Below are positions 1 through 8,250 of a stretch of 34,016 bases of DNA, one piece after another (position 1 is the first letter of the stretch; each line of letters opens with the position of its first letter). This DNA comes from a virus. The translations under genes were made by a program, and so were the position numbers. The notes under the pieces were generated by a model. The model was given only the letters and a program-made list of their open reading frames with translations, did no database searches and was not told the DNA's origin. Location: positions 1-34,016 of the IMG/VR virus record IMGVR_UViG_3300047554_000347. The stretch is one strand, 5' to 3'.

Positions 1-239
1 GTTGATCCGAATGAAACACCTGATGATGTAATAAATACAGCATTTGCGTTTGTATTTGCTCCAATATTTACATATCCATCATTGTAAATGTCTAATGTGC
101 TTGTTGCTTGGATTCGCTTGATTGCTGAACCATAATTTGATGTATTTGTTTTGAATGTAATACCTGCTGATGTTGTATCATAAACATGGTATCCTTTCGA
201 TGGCGCACCAACTAATGTGTATCCTGTTGTATTTAACCA
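1..239. repeat. Left copy of 239-bp terminal redundancy
   Basis: These 239 bases recur at 33778-34016 with a single difference, a at 128 versus c at 33905. The repeat lies inside the S74-type fibre gene, whose frame is continuous when the ends are joined. It is best read as overlap of a circular or circularly permuted genome of about 33,777 bp. A true direct terminal repeat cutting this gene is possible but less likely. Confidence 0.95.
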
Positions 240-1085
240 AATATTAAAACCATTATCATATAATGCGCTGTTTGATATGTAATTGGATGAATCAAATTTT
301 GAAATATATCCACCTGATCCTGATCCTGAAATATTACCGCTTCCGCCAATTGCTGTTCCATTAACTTTGAATGTCCCTGTGATATTCACATCCCCTGCAA
401 CCTGTAATAAACCACCACCTGAAACACCCGATGTTGTTCCCAATAGCATTTGTGCTGATCCATTGATTCGCATTGCCTCCGTGAATCCAATGTAAAAACC
501 AATATGCGATGCGTTTACAGCCAACGGAATTGATCCATATGTATTGTTTACAGCATTCACAAAAATTGTGTCATCTGTGGCAAATATTGTGGCTTTACCA
601 ATACCAAAATTTATGTTTGTTGTTGGCCTTACGGTGAATTTGTACAATGGCGATGATGTGCCAATTGCCACATCAGTTCCATTATCAAAAATCTGTGAAT
701 TTGTGATCCCTGTTGATGATGACCATTTTGCCAAATAATTGATTGTACCGGATCCTGAAACACCGCCACCACCTGTTCCAATTGGTGTACCATTAACACG
801 GAATGATCCTGTGATATTAATGTCACCAACTACATCCAATTTATATGCAGGTGTTGATGTTCCAATACCAACATTTCCTGTACTGAAATAAATGTTCGCG
901 CCATTGGTTAGCCATTGTGAACCACTTGCAATGCTCAAAATATTACCGCTTGAATCAAAACCCAAATATCCTGCAATTGTTCCTGTGAATGATGTTGCTG
1001 ATGTGTAATATGGCGCAACCAATTGGCCTGTTGTTTTGCCTTTCAGGTAATTGATTAATTCCGATAAATCCGTATTTTTTGACAT
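1..1085 (-). CDS. Tail fibre with S74 chaperone, N-terminal part (gene wraps the junction)
   Basis: This is the N-terminal 361 codons of a fibre gene that continues at 33777 and stops at 33366, giving 498 aa in all. ATG at 1085 begins MSKNTDLSELINYL, three bases after the stop of the upstream gene. The region holds fibre-type beta modules: two copies of a Y-[IL]-[AS]-K-[WF]...N-S...D-N-G unit at about bases 672-765 and 240-335, and a VGIGTSTPAYKLDVVGDI unit typical of phage fibres that end in an intramolecular chaperone. The fibre probably binds the host surface at the tail tip. There is no stop in frame from 1085 to the window edge, and the frame matches the C-terminal part on the right end. 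Confidence 0.85.
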   Translation of the reverse strand, partial: MSKNTDLSELINYLKGKTTGQLVAPYYTSATSFTGTIAGYLGFDSSGNILSIASGSQWLTNGANIYFSTGNVGIGTSTPAYKLDVVGDINITGSFRVNGTPIGTGGGGVSGSGTINYLAKWSSSTGITNSQIFDNGTDVAIGTSSPLYKFTVRPTTNINFGIGKATIFATDDTIFVNAVNNTYGSIPLAVNASHIGFYIGFTEAMRINGSAQMLLGTTSGVSGGGLLQVAGDVNITGTFKVNGTAIGGSGNISGSGSGGYISKFDSSNYISNSALYDNGFNIWLNTTGYTLVGAPSKGYHVYDTTSAGITFKTNTSNYGSAIKRIQATSTLDIYNDGYVNIGANTNANAVFITSSGVSFGS

Positions 1086-1088
1086 TTT

Positions 1089-1412
1089 TTAAAATGGTAA
1101 TGGATGATTTACAATAATATTATTTGCAATGTCAATGGCAATTTCATCAGCCAATTGATTTTCAATTTGATCAACTATATCAGAATACATTTCCATAATC
1201 CATCCAATAATCATTTGTTCAGTAACTTGATCAAATGGTGTGTATGATGCCGGATTTGGTGCCGGAAAATCAAATTGACTTGCCATTGTTTCAATAAATC
1301 CATCCGCTGTTGATGCCGTAATCTGCATGCATGCTGATGTTATAATTAGAAACATTTCGCCTTCTTTTGGCGCAACATTGTTTGATGTTATTTTGTAGGT
1401 ATATTTTATCAT
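1089..1412 (-). CDS. Small fibre-associated protein (DUF7936-like), copy 1
   Basis: A 107-aa protein of unknown function lying between the two fibre genes. ATG at 1412 is one base after the TAA of the 1259-aa fibre gene, and its stop is three bases before the next fibre start, so all three are surely cotranscribed. Its core has a Y-T-P-F-D-Q-[VL]-T-E-x-x-[IV]-I-G-W-[IL] motif (about residues 57-72), followed by an amphipathic helix and a proline-rich end, NHPLPF. The same layout occurs in the 121-aa protein at 32597-32959, so the two are paralogs. This resembles short phage structural proteins annotated as DUF7936. A tail or fibre accessory role is inferred from position only. Confidence 0.75.
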   Translation of the reverse strand: MIKYTYKITSNNVAPKEGEMFLIITSACMQITASTADGFIETMASQFDFPAPNPASYTPFDQVTEQMIIGWIMEMYSDIVDQIENQLADEIAIDIANNIIVNHPLPF

Positions 1413-1413
1413 A

Positions 1414-4400
1414 TTATGGAAATGTTACTGTTACGGCATCCCAATTATTACATGTTATTTTTACAACGCATGTCAATCTACATCCGCTGTCAAATGCTGA
1501 ATTTTGAATGTCAAAATATCCTGTGTTATTTGAACGGCCAACACCTGCAATTCCATTTCCTGCCTGCTCTCTTAAATCCCACCACCGTTCATTTGGATTT
1601 CTTGATGTGTCATATGCAATTCCTGCTGTATAACGCAAATACCAAATTTCAGCAGGATTTCCTGATGTTGTACGCGTTGCATGAAATGTTATTTCATATT
1701 GAAATTGGACATTATATCCTGCTGCAACTGTAAATCGCATATTTGTTGCTGTTGTGTATGAATTCACATCCATTGTTCGCGAATAAACACGATGTCCACG
1801 ATTTTCTGATTGCACATTATAATGAACCATTTTTGTGCGAATATCTCCATTTACATGCAGCAAAAATGTTGGTGCTGAAATACCGATTCCTATATTTCCT
1901 GTTGATAATATTCGCATTCTTTCAACTCCCGATGTACTAAATATTATTGGGTTTACTGAACTATTTGATAAATAAACAGCACCCGATAATGATTTCAATT
2001 GTGCTGTATAAACTCCATTGTCAATTATATCAATTCTTGGCTGACTTACATTATTATTAAATTCTAATGCATATCCTGATCCATTTGCAGCATTAAACAT
2101 TCCAATTGATGTTCCATTATCAAAAATCAATGAATTGCCAATTGCGGCTGATCCTGTCCATTTTGTAATGTAATTTGTTGTGCCGCTTCCTGTAATGCTT
2201 CCACCACCTGATGCCGAAATTGTGCCACCTGAAATTGTAATGTTTGATCCTGCTGTAATTACTGATCCATCTGCGGCCAATATCTGTGCCGATGTGCCAC
2301 CTGATTTGACAAATGAATTTGCTGTAATTGAACTTGAAACCAATGCTGTCCCAACAATGTGCAATTTTGCACTCGGTGTTATTGTTCCAATGCCAATGTT
2401 TGTTCCATTATCATATAACAATGAATTAGCCACAACACTTGATCCAATCCATTTTGTGATGTATCCGCTTGATCCTGTGCCTGATATTGATGCGCTTGCT
2501 GATGCGATGTAATTAACAATTTCCACAATGTCATTCAGTACAACACCGACATTTAAAACAACATCTGTTCCCGATGTGGCAACAAAATCATTTGCATTTA
2601 AACGCGCACCATTGACATAAACATCAACTAAATTGGCCGTGTATCCACCCGAAATTGTGAATGTTGTTTGACCTGATGTGGCTGTAAATGTTGAAACATT
2701 GCGCGCTGATGATCCTGCTGAAATTGTCCATGCGCGATCCGCTGACAAATCATATGCCGTTCCGTTGATTGATAATGATCGCGTTGTTGGAACAGGTGTA
2801 AAACCCAACGCACCTGTTACATCTGCGGATAACAATGAAATTGCACCTGTCCGTGTATTGAATGATGTAACACCCAAAACGACATTTGACCAACTGATGT
2901 TTGTTCCATCGGTTGTCAAAAATTTACCTGAATTCCCTGTTTGACTTGGAAATCCTGAAACCCATGTATATGCTGAATCCCATTGCGTTTGCTTTGCTGT
3001 TGTTGGCAATGCATAACCTGCTGCAAATGTGATTGCCAATGTGCCTGATGATGTAATTGGATTTCCTGAAATTGCAAATCCTGTTGGCACTGTTGCATTT
3101 ACTGATGTAACCGTTCCAACATTCCATGATCTGTCCGCGCTTAAATCATAACCTGTGCCATTGATTGTCAATGTACGCGATGTCGGAACATATCCGGCCA
3201 ATGATGGCCCTGTTGAAACAGATCCATCAGCCATCAAATATTGTGCTGATGTACCGCCTGATTTCTTGATTGCTGTGGCAATTAATGATCCATTTACCTG
3301 AATATCATCAACACCATTATCAGTTGATGTATTCCATAAAAAACGGCCTGATGAATTGATCCTTCCGCGTTCAACTGAATCAACTATAAATGCCAATGAA
3401 TGGAATGTTGTTGATCCGATTTGAACCAATGAATTCAATGTGTTAAATATGCCTTTGATTGACATATCGTAATGCATCACACCAATGTGACCTGCACCTG
3501 TTTTTCCGCGAACAATGAAATTTGTTGCTGATGATGTCCATGTCGGTGTTTGACCAACAAAAACATTTCCATCCGCATTGATTCCCATCTTTTCAGATTG
3601 CGATCCGTTGGTGTAAAATTGAATGCCTCCACCTGTGCGTTTTGCAATTACTGCGGCATCCAATGATGTATTTGTTTGAAAATATGCATCTGCACCAAAC
3701 AATGCTGTTTGATTGCCATTTTGTTGCGCAATAAACATACCGCCGCCTGTTGGACTATTGTTGTCCAATTTTAATTCGGTGTATGCTGTTGTGCCTTTTA
3801 AATGAAGCAATGCCGTTGGCGATGTTGTGCCAATTCCGACAATTGCCCCTGTTGTATAAATAGGTGATTTTGCAAATAATTCTGTATCCCGGAAATATGG
3901 AATAAATCCCATGTCCAATGCTTCAACAGCGGAAACCGTGTTGTCAACATTGATTCGCAACCAACGCGCCTTAGTTGTGACCGGAATTGTATCTAATGCA
4001 TTAGGGATTGAAATTATTGCCTTTCCTACATCTGTTGCGTTAATCGCTGAAAATATGTTTTGATTTTTCCAAACCTGCAACAAATCATCAAAAATTAATG
4101 TATCAAGTTCTTCGGGATTCGTGATTTTTACATTGTGTAATTCATCAAGTTCATACCCATTGTCAACCTTTACAAAGATTTTACCATTAACAGCATGCGA
4201 ATAAACAACCCAACCAATGATAATTGTGTGTTCCGGTGCCTGTGGTTTTACATTTGTCAAATAACCTGCATGCGTTGGCGATAAATACAAAATGTCACCA
4301 TCAACCCATGTTTCTAATGCACCATATGATTTGGCCCCTGTGGTGTTTATTTTCTTTACCTCACCTGATGTTGTGATAAATCCTTCCGCGTTATTGGCAA

Positions 4401-5193
4401 TTGTTTCAGTTACCAAACCAATTGTTGTTGCTGAATCATGATCTGAATCGCCTTGCGCTAATACTACGGCCAATCGTTGCCCCTGTGCGCCACCTTCCGC
4501 AACTGATCGAATCCGAACTGCATTAAAATCTGATTCAGCTAATGATGCGCCCGATTTATTAACAACGCGAACAACCTGTTCTTGACCAATCTGCAATGTA
4601 ACATTCCCACCCTTTAATCGTAAATCCGCTGTTCCATCTGTATCATTCCATGCCATTGTTCCGGCTGTTGTTGGAATGCTTGTATTTGTTGTGTTGAATT
4701 GAACATAATCAGAAATTAAACCGAATGTGCCTAAATTCAAATTATTAATTGCGCCTGTATATGGAACATAACCACCGCCACCGCCTCCACCGTTTTCAAT
4801 ATTCCACCAAATTTTGTTGATGGCCGTTAATACAGAATCCTCATCAGTAACGGTTCCCTCCGTTGAAACAAATCCTGTTAATATTGTGTCTAAAACGCGT
4901 AATTCCGTAAAATACAAATTGATTCCTTCCGGAACATCTGTTGTTGTTGTTCCAACAGGTAAATATGCCGTTCCATCCAACGATCCATCACCTTTTAAAA
5001 ATTGTGATGATGTTGCACCTGTTACTTTATATTTTTTTGCGCGTAAAAATCCGTTTTGATCAATAAATACATTTGTGCCACCTCCTAAACCATCAGAAAT
5101 CTGTTTTTCGGCTGCTGTCAATATATCATTGTCAATCATTTTCAACAATGCTTTGTATGTATCCGCAACCAAATGACCTGTTAATGTTGCCAT
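1414..5193 (-). CDS. Large tail fibre / receptor-binding protein
   Basis: A 1259-aa protein, the largest in the genome. The N-terminus (MATLTGHLVADTYKALLKMI) is helical and probably attaches to the tail. A run of seven glycines near residue 135 precedes a long modular shaft. Visible repeats include three TS[AS]Q[FYI]L..DGS units, two [RT]-[ST]-L-[TS]-I-N-G-T-x-Y-D-L-S-A-D-R units, two YITKW...NS..[YF]DNGT units and several GIG[TI]..P...LH..G units. The last 140 residues form a distinct aromatic and Arg-rich domain with cysteines near the end and no S74 chaperone signature; this is the likely receptor-binding head. The YITKW units also occur in the neighbouring S74 fibre gene. Function is inferred from modular composition and position after the lysis genes. 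Confidence 0.8.
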   Translation of the reverse strand: MATLTGHLVADTYKALLKMIDNDILTAAEKQISDGLGGGTNVFIDQNGFLRAKKYKVTGATSSQFLKGDGSLDGTAYLPVGTTTTDVPEGINLYFTELRVLDTILTGFVSTEGTVTDEDSVLTAINKIWWNIENGGGGGGGYVPYTGAINNLNLGTFGLISDYVQFNTTNTSIPTTAGTMAWNDTDGTADLRLKGGNVTLQIGQEQVVRVVNKSGASLAESDFNAVRIRSVAEGGAQGQRLAVVLAQGDSDHDSATTIGLVTETIANNAEGFITTSGEVKKINTTGAKSYGALETWVDGDILYLSPTHAGYLTNVKPQAPEHTIIIGWVVYSHAVNGKIFVKVDNGYELDELHNVKITNPEELDTLIFDDLLQVWKNQNIFSAINATDVGKAIISIPNALDTIPVTTKARWLRINVDNTVSAVEALDMGFIPYFRDTELFAKSPIYTTGAIVGIGTTSPTALLHLKGTTAYTELKLDNNSPTGGGMFIAQQNGNQTALFGADAYFQTNTSLDAAVIAKRTGGGIQFYTNGSQSEKMGINADGNVFVGQTPTWTSSATNFIVRGKTGAGHIGVMHYDMSIKGIFNTLNSLVQIGSTTFHSLAFIVDSVERGRINSSGRFLWNTSTDNGVDDIQVNGSLIATAIKKSGGTSAQYLMADGSVSTGPSLAGYVPTSRTLTINGTGYDLSADRSWNVGTVTSVNATVPTGFAISGNPITSSGTLAITFAAGYALPTTAKQTQWDSAYTWVSGFPSQTGNSGKFLTTDGTNISWSNVVLGVTSFNTRTGAISLLSADVTGALGFTPVPTTRSLSINGTAYDLSADRAWTISAGSSARNVSTFTATSGQTTFTISGGYTANLVDVYVNGARLNANDFVATSGTDVVLNVGVVLNDIVEIVNYIASASASISGTGSSGYITKWIGSSVVANSLLYDNGTNIGIGTITPSAKLHIVGTALVSSSITANSFVKSGGTSAQILAADGSVITAGSNITISGGTISASGGGSITGSGTTNYITKWTGSAAIGNSLIFDNGTSIGMFNAANGSGYALEFNNNVSQPRIDIIDNGVYTAQLKSLSGAVYLSNSSVNPIIFSTSGVERMRILSTGNIGIGISAPTFLLHVNGDIRTKMVHYNVQSENRGHRVYSRTMDVNSYTTATNMRFTVAAGYNVQFQYEITFHATRTTSGNPAEIWYLRYTAGIAYDTSRNPNERWWDLREQAGNGIAGVGRSNNTGYFDIQNSAFDSGCRLTCVVKITCNNWDAVTVTFP

Positions 5194-5218
5194 GTATTAA
5201 TTCCTTTTTTCTTGCAAT

Positions 5219-5653
5219 TTAAAGAAATTTTGGCCTGAAATTTAAAACTGTCCATCCCAATCCAACGGCAATCAGAATCACCCACATCCATGTTCCAAAA
5301 TTGGATGATTTTTCTGTTTTATAAACCGTTTTTGTAATCACGCGATCACGATATTCAATGCGTTGATTATGTTCTGAAATGAATGGATAATACCGCACAA
5401 TCGTTTTGATTTTGGTGCCATCTGATTTGATCACAATTGATCCCTGTGGTGCGTTGATCTTTGAATAAAATGTTGTTAAAATACCTGATGAATCACATGG
5501 ATTGGCAATGATAATGGTATCATTTACCGCTTCGTATTTATGCACAATCCGTTCAACATAAATTGAATCATGTTGGATGCTTGATTGCGCAACCTGATTT
5601 GATTTGCATGCTAATAATGCAAATATTGGAATGATGATCATTAAATGTTTCAT
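5219..5653 (-). CDS. Putative unimolecular spanin (lipoprotein with C-terminal membrane anchor)
   Basis: A 144-aa protein with a lipoprotein signal at its N-terminus: MKHLMIIIPIFALLAC, lipobox LLAC with the modified cysteine at position 16. A second hydrophobic segment lies near the C-terminus (about residues 120-140, around TWMWVILIAVGLGWTVLNF). Between them is a roughly 100-residue periplasmic stretch of predicted strands and charged residues. An outer-membrane lipid anchor plus an inner-membrane anchor in one chain is the hallmark of u-spanins, as in phage T1 gp11, which fuse the two membranes at lysis. Its start overlaps the endolysin stop as ATGA (5653-5650), giving coupled translation. 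Family membership is inferred from architecture, not sequence identity; another lipoprotein role cannot be excluded. Confidence 0.7.
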   Translation of the reverse strand: MKHLMIIIPIFALLACKSNQVAQSSIQHDSIYVERIVHKYEAVNDTIIIANPCDSSGILTTFYSKINAPQGSIVIKSDGTKIKTIVRYYPFISEHNQRIEYRDRVITKTVYKTEKSSNFGTWMWVILIAVGLGWTVLNFRPKFL

Positions 5654-6138
5654 ATTAATAAATAACCGTTTGAATCGTATTTTTTGGCTTTATGCATTTC
5701 AAGCAAATCAGAAATTTTATAACCGAATGATTTTTGAAAATGTGGATAATCCGTGAATTTCCAATCACCGCCCCAATCCCAACCATGTGATTTGAATATG
5801 TGAACAACCTGCATCCAATCAGGTTTACCATCGCCATCAAAATCTGATTTTGTATCCCACACCGCTGTTTTCTGATCAACGATCAAAACGATGTCCAATG
5901 CCAATCCGTAATTGTGATACGAATAACCACCTTTGGCATTTGTGACCTTTTTGCCTGCCTTTGTCCGACCTATGCAATACAATTCATCCTGTTCACGGAA
6001 TGTGCGCAATGTATAACTAAAACGACAAAATGCACGGCCTTTTAATGCTTCACATATTTCATCGTAAATTCCTGCGACTTCTGCGCGTACCTTCGGATGC
6101 ATCATCTGAATCCGATCCAATGTTTTCTGATCCTTCAT
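5650..6138 (-). CDS. Endolysin, M15-family peptidoglycan peptidase
   Basis: A 162-aa protein matching the M15 / VanY-like phage endopeptidases that cleave peptidoglycan cross-bridge peptides, usually L-Ala-D-Glu. The zinc ligands appear as SYHNYGLALDI (His75, Asp82) and DYPHFQ (His133), with Asp130 nearby as a candidate catalytic residue. The opening LDRI..MHPKVR and the TLRTF.EQ segment are typical of the family and support the ATG at 6138. A DFDGDGKPDW stretch (about residues 99-108) is also seen in relatives. There is no signal peptide, so release presumably depends on the upstream membrane proteins. The first 80 bases overlap the end of the second holin-like gene in another frame. The stop overlaps the spanin start. 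Confidence 0.92.
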   Translation of the reverse strand: MKDQKTLDRIQMMHPKVRAEVAGIYDEICEALKGRAFCRFSYTLRTFREQDELYCIGRTKAGKKVTNAKGGYSYHNYGLALDIVLIVDQKTAVWDTKSDFDGDGKPDWMQVVHIFKSHGWDWGGDWKFTDYPHFQKSFGYKISDLLEMHKAKKYDSNGYLLI

Positions 6139-6355
6139 TTATTGATTGATTATTTTCTTTGGTGAATTTTGACATCGTTGCCGATCCAAATGCAAACCCA
6201 ATAATGGCCATCATCAAATCCTGCAATCCGAAATTATCAGGATGTTGAATAAATTTCCAAAATACTATAAATGATCCGGCAATACTGATCAATCGTGTGT
6301 GTGACCATTGACCGCGATATTTAAAAAAATCACTTATTGCGATTAAGAATTTCAT
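6059..6355 (-). CDS. Holin-like membrane protein 2
   Basis: A 98-aa protein starting MKFLIAISDFF at ATG 6355. This ATG is chosen because longer reading of the frame lies within the preceding gene and lacks a good start. Two hydrophobic segments are visible: about residues 22-38 (LISIAGSFIVFWKFI) and 45-64 (LQDLMMAIIGFAFGSATM). They are followed by a hydrophilic, acidic then Arg-rich tail. The tail is encoded within the first 80 bases of the endolysin gene in another frame, an unusually long overlap. Position between a membrane protein and the endolysin suggests a holin or antiholin; this is an inference from topology and context. Confidence 0.65.
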   Translation of the reverse strand: MKFLIAISDFFKYRGQWSHTRLISIAGSFIVFWKFIQHPDNFGLQDLMMAIIGFAFGSATMSKFTKENNQSINEGSENIGSDSDDASEGTRRSRRNLR

Positions 6356-6518
6356 TTGTTTTGTGGTAGTAATAACGCGCGGCAAATATGGCTGAAATGA
6401 TTGCCGTAATTCCTGCAATTAGTGAAATGTATGCCTGAAATGATGCAATTGATATTGTTGCCGAAATTATGCTAATCATTAAATTTAAAATGCCTGTGCT
6501 GTGATCGTTATGTTCCAT
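6330..6518 (-). CDS. Holin-like membrane protein 1
   Basis: A 62-aa small membrane protein. After a short polar N-terminus (MEHNDHSTGILN) come two closely spaced hydrophobic stretches covering about residues 12-46 and a positively charged C-terminus (RYYYHKTNEILNRNK). The size, topology and location directly upstream of a second membrane protein and the endolysin fit a holin. The ATG at 6518 shares its A with the TAA of the tail-completion gene (TAATG), so translation is coupled. The 3' end overlaps the next gene by 26 bases. Which of the two membrane proteins is the holin and which the antiholin cannot be told from sequence. Confidence 0.65.
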   Translation of the reverse strand: MEHNDHSTGILNLMISIISATISIASFQAYISLIAGITAIISAIFAARYYYHKTNEILNRNK

Positions 6519-6958
6519 TATGCTGTTTGCTGAATTTTATTGCTTATTTCCACAATACCGCGGAAATATGTATAATCAACATCTTCATCAGTCAAATATG
6601 TTGTTCCCTCATTTATACAGGTAAACACATTGAATCCATCTGATGATAAATTGAAATATCCATTTGATCGCGTTCTGATTAATGCCAAAATTTGTGAAAC
6701 AGCCTGATTCACTTGCAATTCACCACCTGAATCACCTTGGAATCGCGTGATTACTTCAATTCGCGTGATTGTTTCCGTAATGAATGATGATTGATTGTAA
6801 TCTGATTCATTTGTCGAAACAGAATACACATAAATGTATGGCACCGATGCGCCTGATGGTACACGGTTATAAACAGGCAATGCGGATCCATTAATCAAAA
6901 TGTTTCCGGTTAACCTGTTTATAATCGCCTTGCGAATGAATTGAATTGCTTCCAACAT
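6518..6958 (-). CDS. Tail completion / terminator protein (DUF3168-like)
   Basis: A 146-aa protein at the place where siphoviruses encode the tail terminator: after head-tail adaptor and gp10-like genes. It has an N-terminal helix (MLEAIQFIRKAIINRLTG), then strands including VPYIYVYSVST and a central ITRIEVITRF strand. That pattern matches DUF3168-type proteins, where a short helix precedes Y.[VY]......T......[VI]....F. Such proteins cap the tail tube before joining the head. Start and stop overlap their neighbours by single bases, so it belongs to the connector operon. Confidence 0.65.
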   Translation of the reverse strand: MLEAIQFIRKAIINRLTGNILINGSALPVYNRVPSGASVPYIYVYSVSTNESDYNQSSFITETITRIEVITRFQGDSGGELQVNQAVSQILALIRTRSNGYFNLSSDGFNVFTCINEGTTYLTDEDVDYTYFRGIVEISNKIQQTA

Positions 6959-7401
6959 TACTTTGTGAATTTTTTTAACTTCTTATACAATCGCACATTC
7001 AGCAATCTCATTTCCGTTCGAATTGCAGGGAAAAAAAATGGCCTTGCATATAAATTGTTTTTTCGCTTTCCTTTTCCTTTGAATTGTTCCGCATATGATG
7101 AAGGAAATCCGGCTTCCTGTAAAAACTTCAATGTTACACCACGGCCTGTTCCGAATTCAACATATGGCGCATATGGTGCGCGCGCCATGATCGCAACATT
7201 TGATTGATTTTGCCGTTCAAATGCGATTGAATTCTTTAAATTACCATTATCAACAGGAACCGTTTGTTTCATTCTTTTAACGGCAAATGCCGCCGTTGCC
7301 GCCAATTCATTGGATAATTCTTGACCTGCAAAATATTTCAGATCATTGATCTGTTTACGCAACATCAATAGTTGATTATTATCAATCCGAATTTTGATCA
7401 T
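6958..7401 (-). CDS. HK97 gp10-like head-tail / tail component
   Basis: A 147-aa protein with the features of HK97 gp10-family proteins: an N-terminal helix, then VPVDNGNLKNSIAFE (about residues 49-63), VAIMARAPYAPYVEFGTGR (about 69-87) and a C-terminal ARPFFFPAIR segment before a basic tail. The combination of D-x-G-x-L..SI, Y-x-E-x-G-T and A-R-P-F-x-x-P-A is diagnostic of this family, which acts at the neck during tail joining. ATG 7401 overlaps the previous stop by one base and the stop overlaps the next start. Confidence 0.85.
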   Translation of the reverse strand: MIKIRIDNNQLLMLRKQINDLKYFAGQELSNELAATAAFAVKRMKQTVPVDNGNLKNSIAFERQNQSNVAIMARAPYAPYVEFGTGRGVTLKFLQEAGFPSSYAEQFKGKGKRKNNLYARPFFFPAIRTEMRLLNVRLYKKLKKFTK

Positions 7402-7736
7402 TATCCTTCTATTTTTGTTGCTTCCATTTTAACCCAAAAATTTTCGATTGTTTGAAATAAACCATTCAATCGATATTCCGATGAATTCCCTTCAACCTGA
7501 ATCACATCATTCATCTGAATTAAATCCGCTGTTTCCTTGCGGATCACAATGTCAATGGATGTTGTCAAAATTCGTTTGCCATCCTTGGCATCAATATCAC
7601 CTGACTTTTCAATCACTTGGCACCAATATGTACCAACTGTTGATTTTGTCGATGTCCAACCGCCATAACCATCTGCTGTTTTAGTCAATCGCTTGACAAT
7701 GATGCGTTGTTTTAAATTTGATGCCGTGTTTGCCAT
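7401..7736 (-). CDS. Head closure / head-tail adaptor protein
   Basis: A 111-aa protein of the SPP1 gp16 / phage head-tail joining type. Its pattern is short: LKQRIIVKRLTKTADGYGGW (about residues 8-27), then a W.QV...SG....K strand, DIVIRK and a C-terminal W..MEATK strand. These beta-barrel proteins close the DNA exit channel after packaging. It lies between the gp6-like connector and the gp10-like gene with single-base overlaps on both sides, the standard order. Confidence 0.8.
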   Translation of the reverse strand: MANTASNLKQRIIVKRLTKTADGYGGWTSTKSTVGTYWCQVIEKSGDIDAKDGKRILTTSIDIVIRKETADLIQMNDVIQVEGNSSEYRLNGLFQTIENFWVKMEATKIEG

Positions 7737-8248
7737 TAAATGAATACTGATTTTAAACCATCCAATAATTTTGCTGATGCGCTTGGAACATCATTGACTG
7801 TCATACCTGTTACAAAATCTGTTCTGTTGTCATAATATGTCGAAACCATCATCAGCAATGCCTGTTTCAGAATGCCATCTGACATTCCTAATGTTGTGAA
7901 TTCAATGATCACATCGCGCGCGCTTCCTTCCAATTCAATCATTTTATCACCTAATCCATAAACGGTGTATCCTGTTTGTGCAATGTTATTAATTTGAACT
8001 GAAACAATTTCATCAATTGGCCCCCATGGAATATCAATCAATCCATCTGATGTGTAATCCAAATAATATGATCGATTTTTTGCGATAATATCGCGTGACA
8101 TATAATTTTCGGCTGCTGTGTGTGCTGCTTCAATCATTATGCCCAACAATGTATCATCCGCTGTTGTGTCAATTCTGATGAAATTTTTGGCATCAGCAAC
8201 CGTGATAATTTCGGATCCTAATACCTCATTGATTTGAATTTGGCGCAT
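7736..8248 (-). CDS. Head-tail connector protein (gp6-like)
   Basis: A 170-aa protein of the phage gp6-like / QLRG connector family. It has VADAKNFIRIDTTADDTLLGIMIEAAHTAAENYM in its first third, the usual helix pair whose D...D...L..[ML]I..A...A..[YF] pattern identifies the family. It continues with RDI and a beta-rich middle, ending in a helical region (LKQALLMMVSTYYDNR). It forms the ring attached beneath the portal. ATG at 8248 is two bases after the stop of the small upstream gene. Confidence 0.82.
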   Translation of the reverse strand: MRQIQINEVLGSEIITVADAKNFIRIDTTADDTLLGIMIEAAHTAAENYMSRDIIAKNRSYYLDYTSDGLIDIPWGPIDEIVSVQINNIAQTGYTVYGLGDKMIELEGSARDVIIEFTTLGMSDGILKQALLMMVSTYYDNRTDFVTGMTVNDVPSASAKLLDGLKSVFI

Positions 8249-8250
8249 TT

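Noticed and set aside
283-738. Plus-strand open frames opposite the fibre genes (also at 1416-1940, 2180-2512, 2678-2944, 4814-5059)
   Set aside because: They are antisense to clearly coding fibre sequence and rich in Pro, Val and Asn from mirrored codons. No leaders or domain motifs were seen.
5655-5879. 74-codon minus-strand frame inside the endolysin gene
   Set aside because: It lies wholly within the conserved M15 catalytic region in another phase and has no homology-like features.
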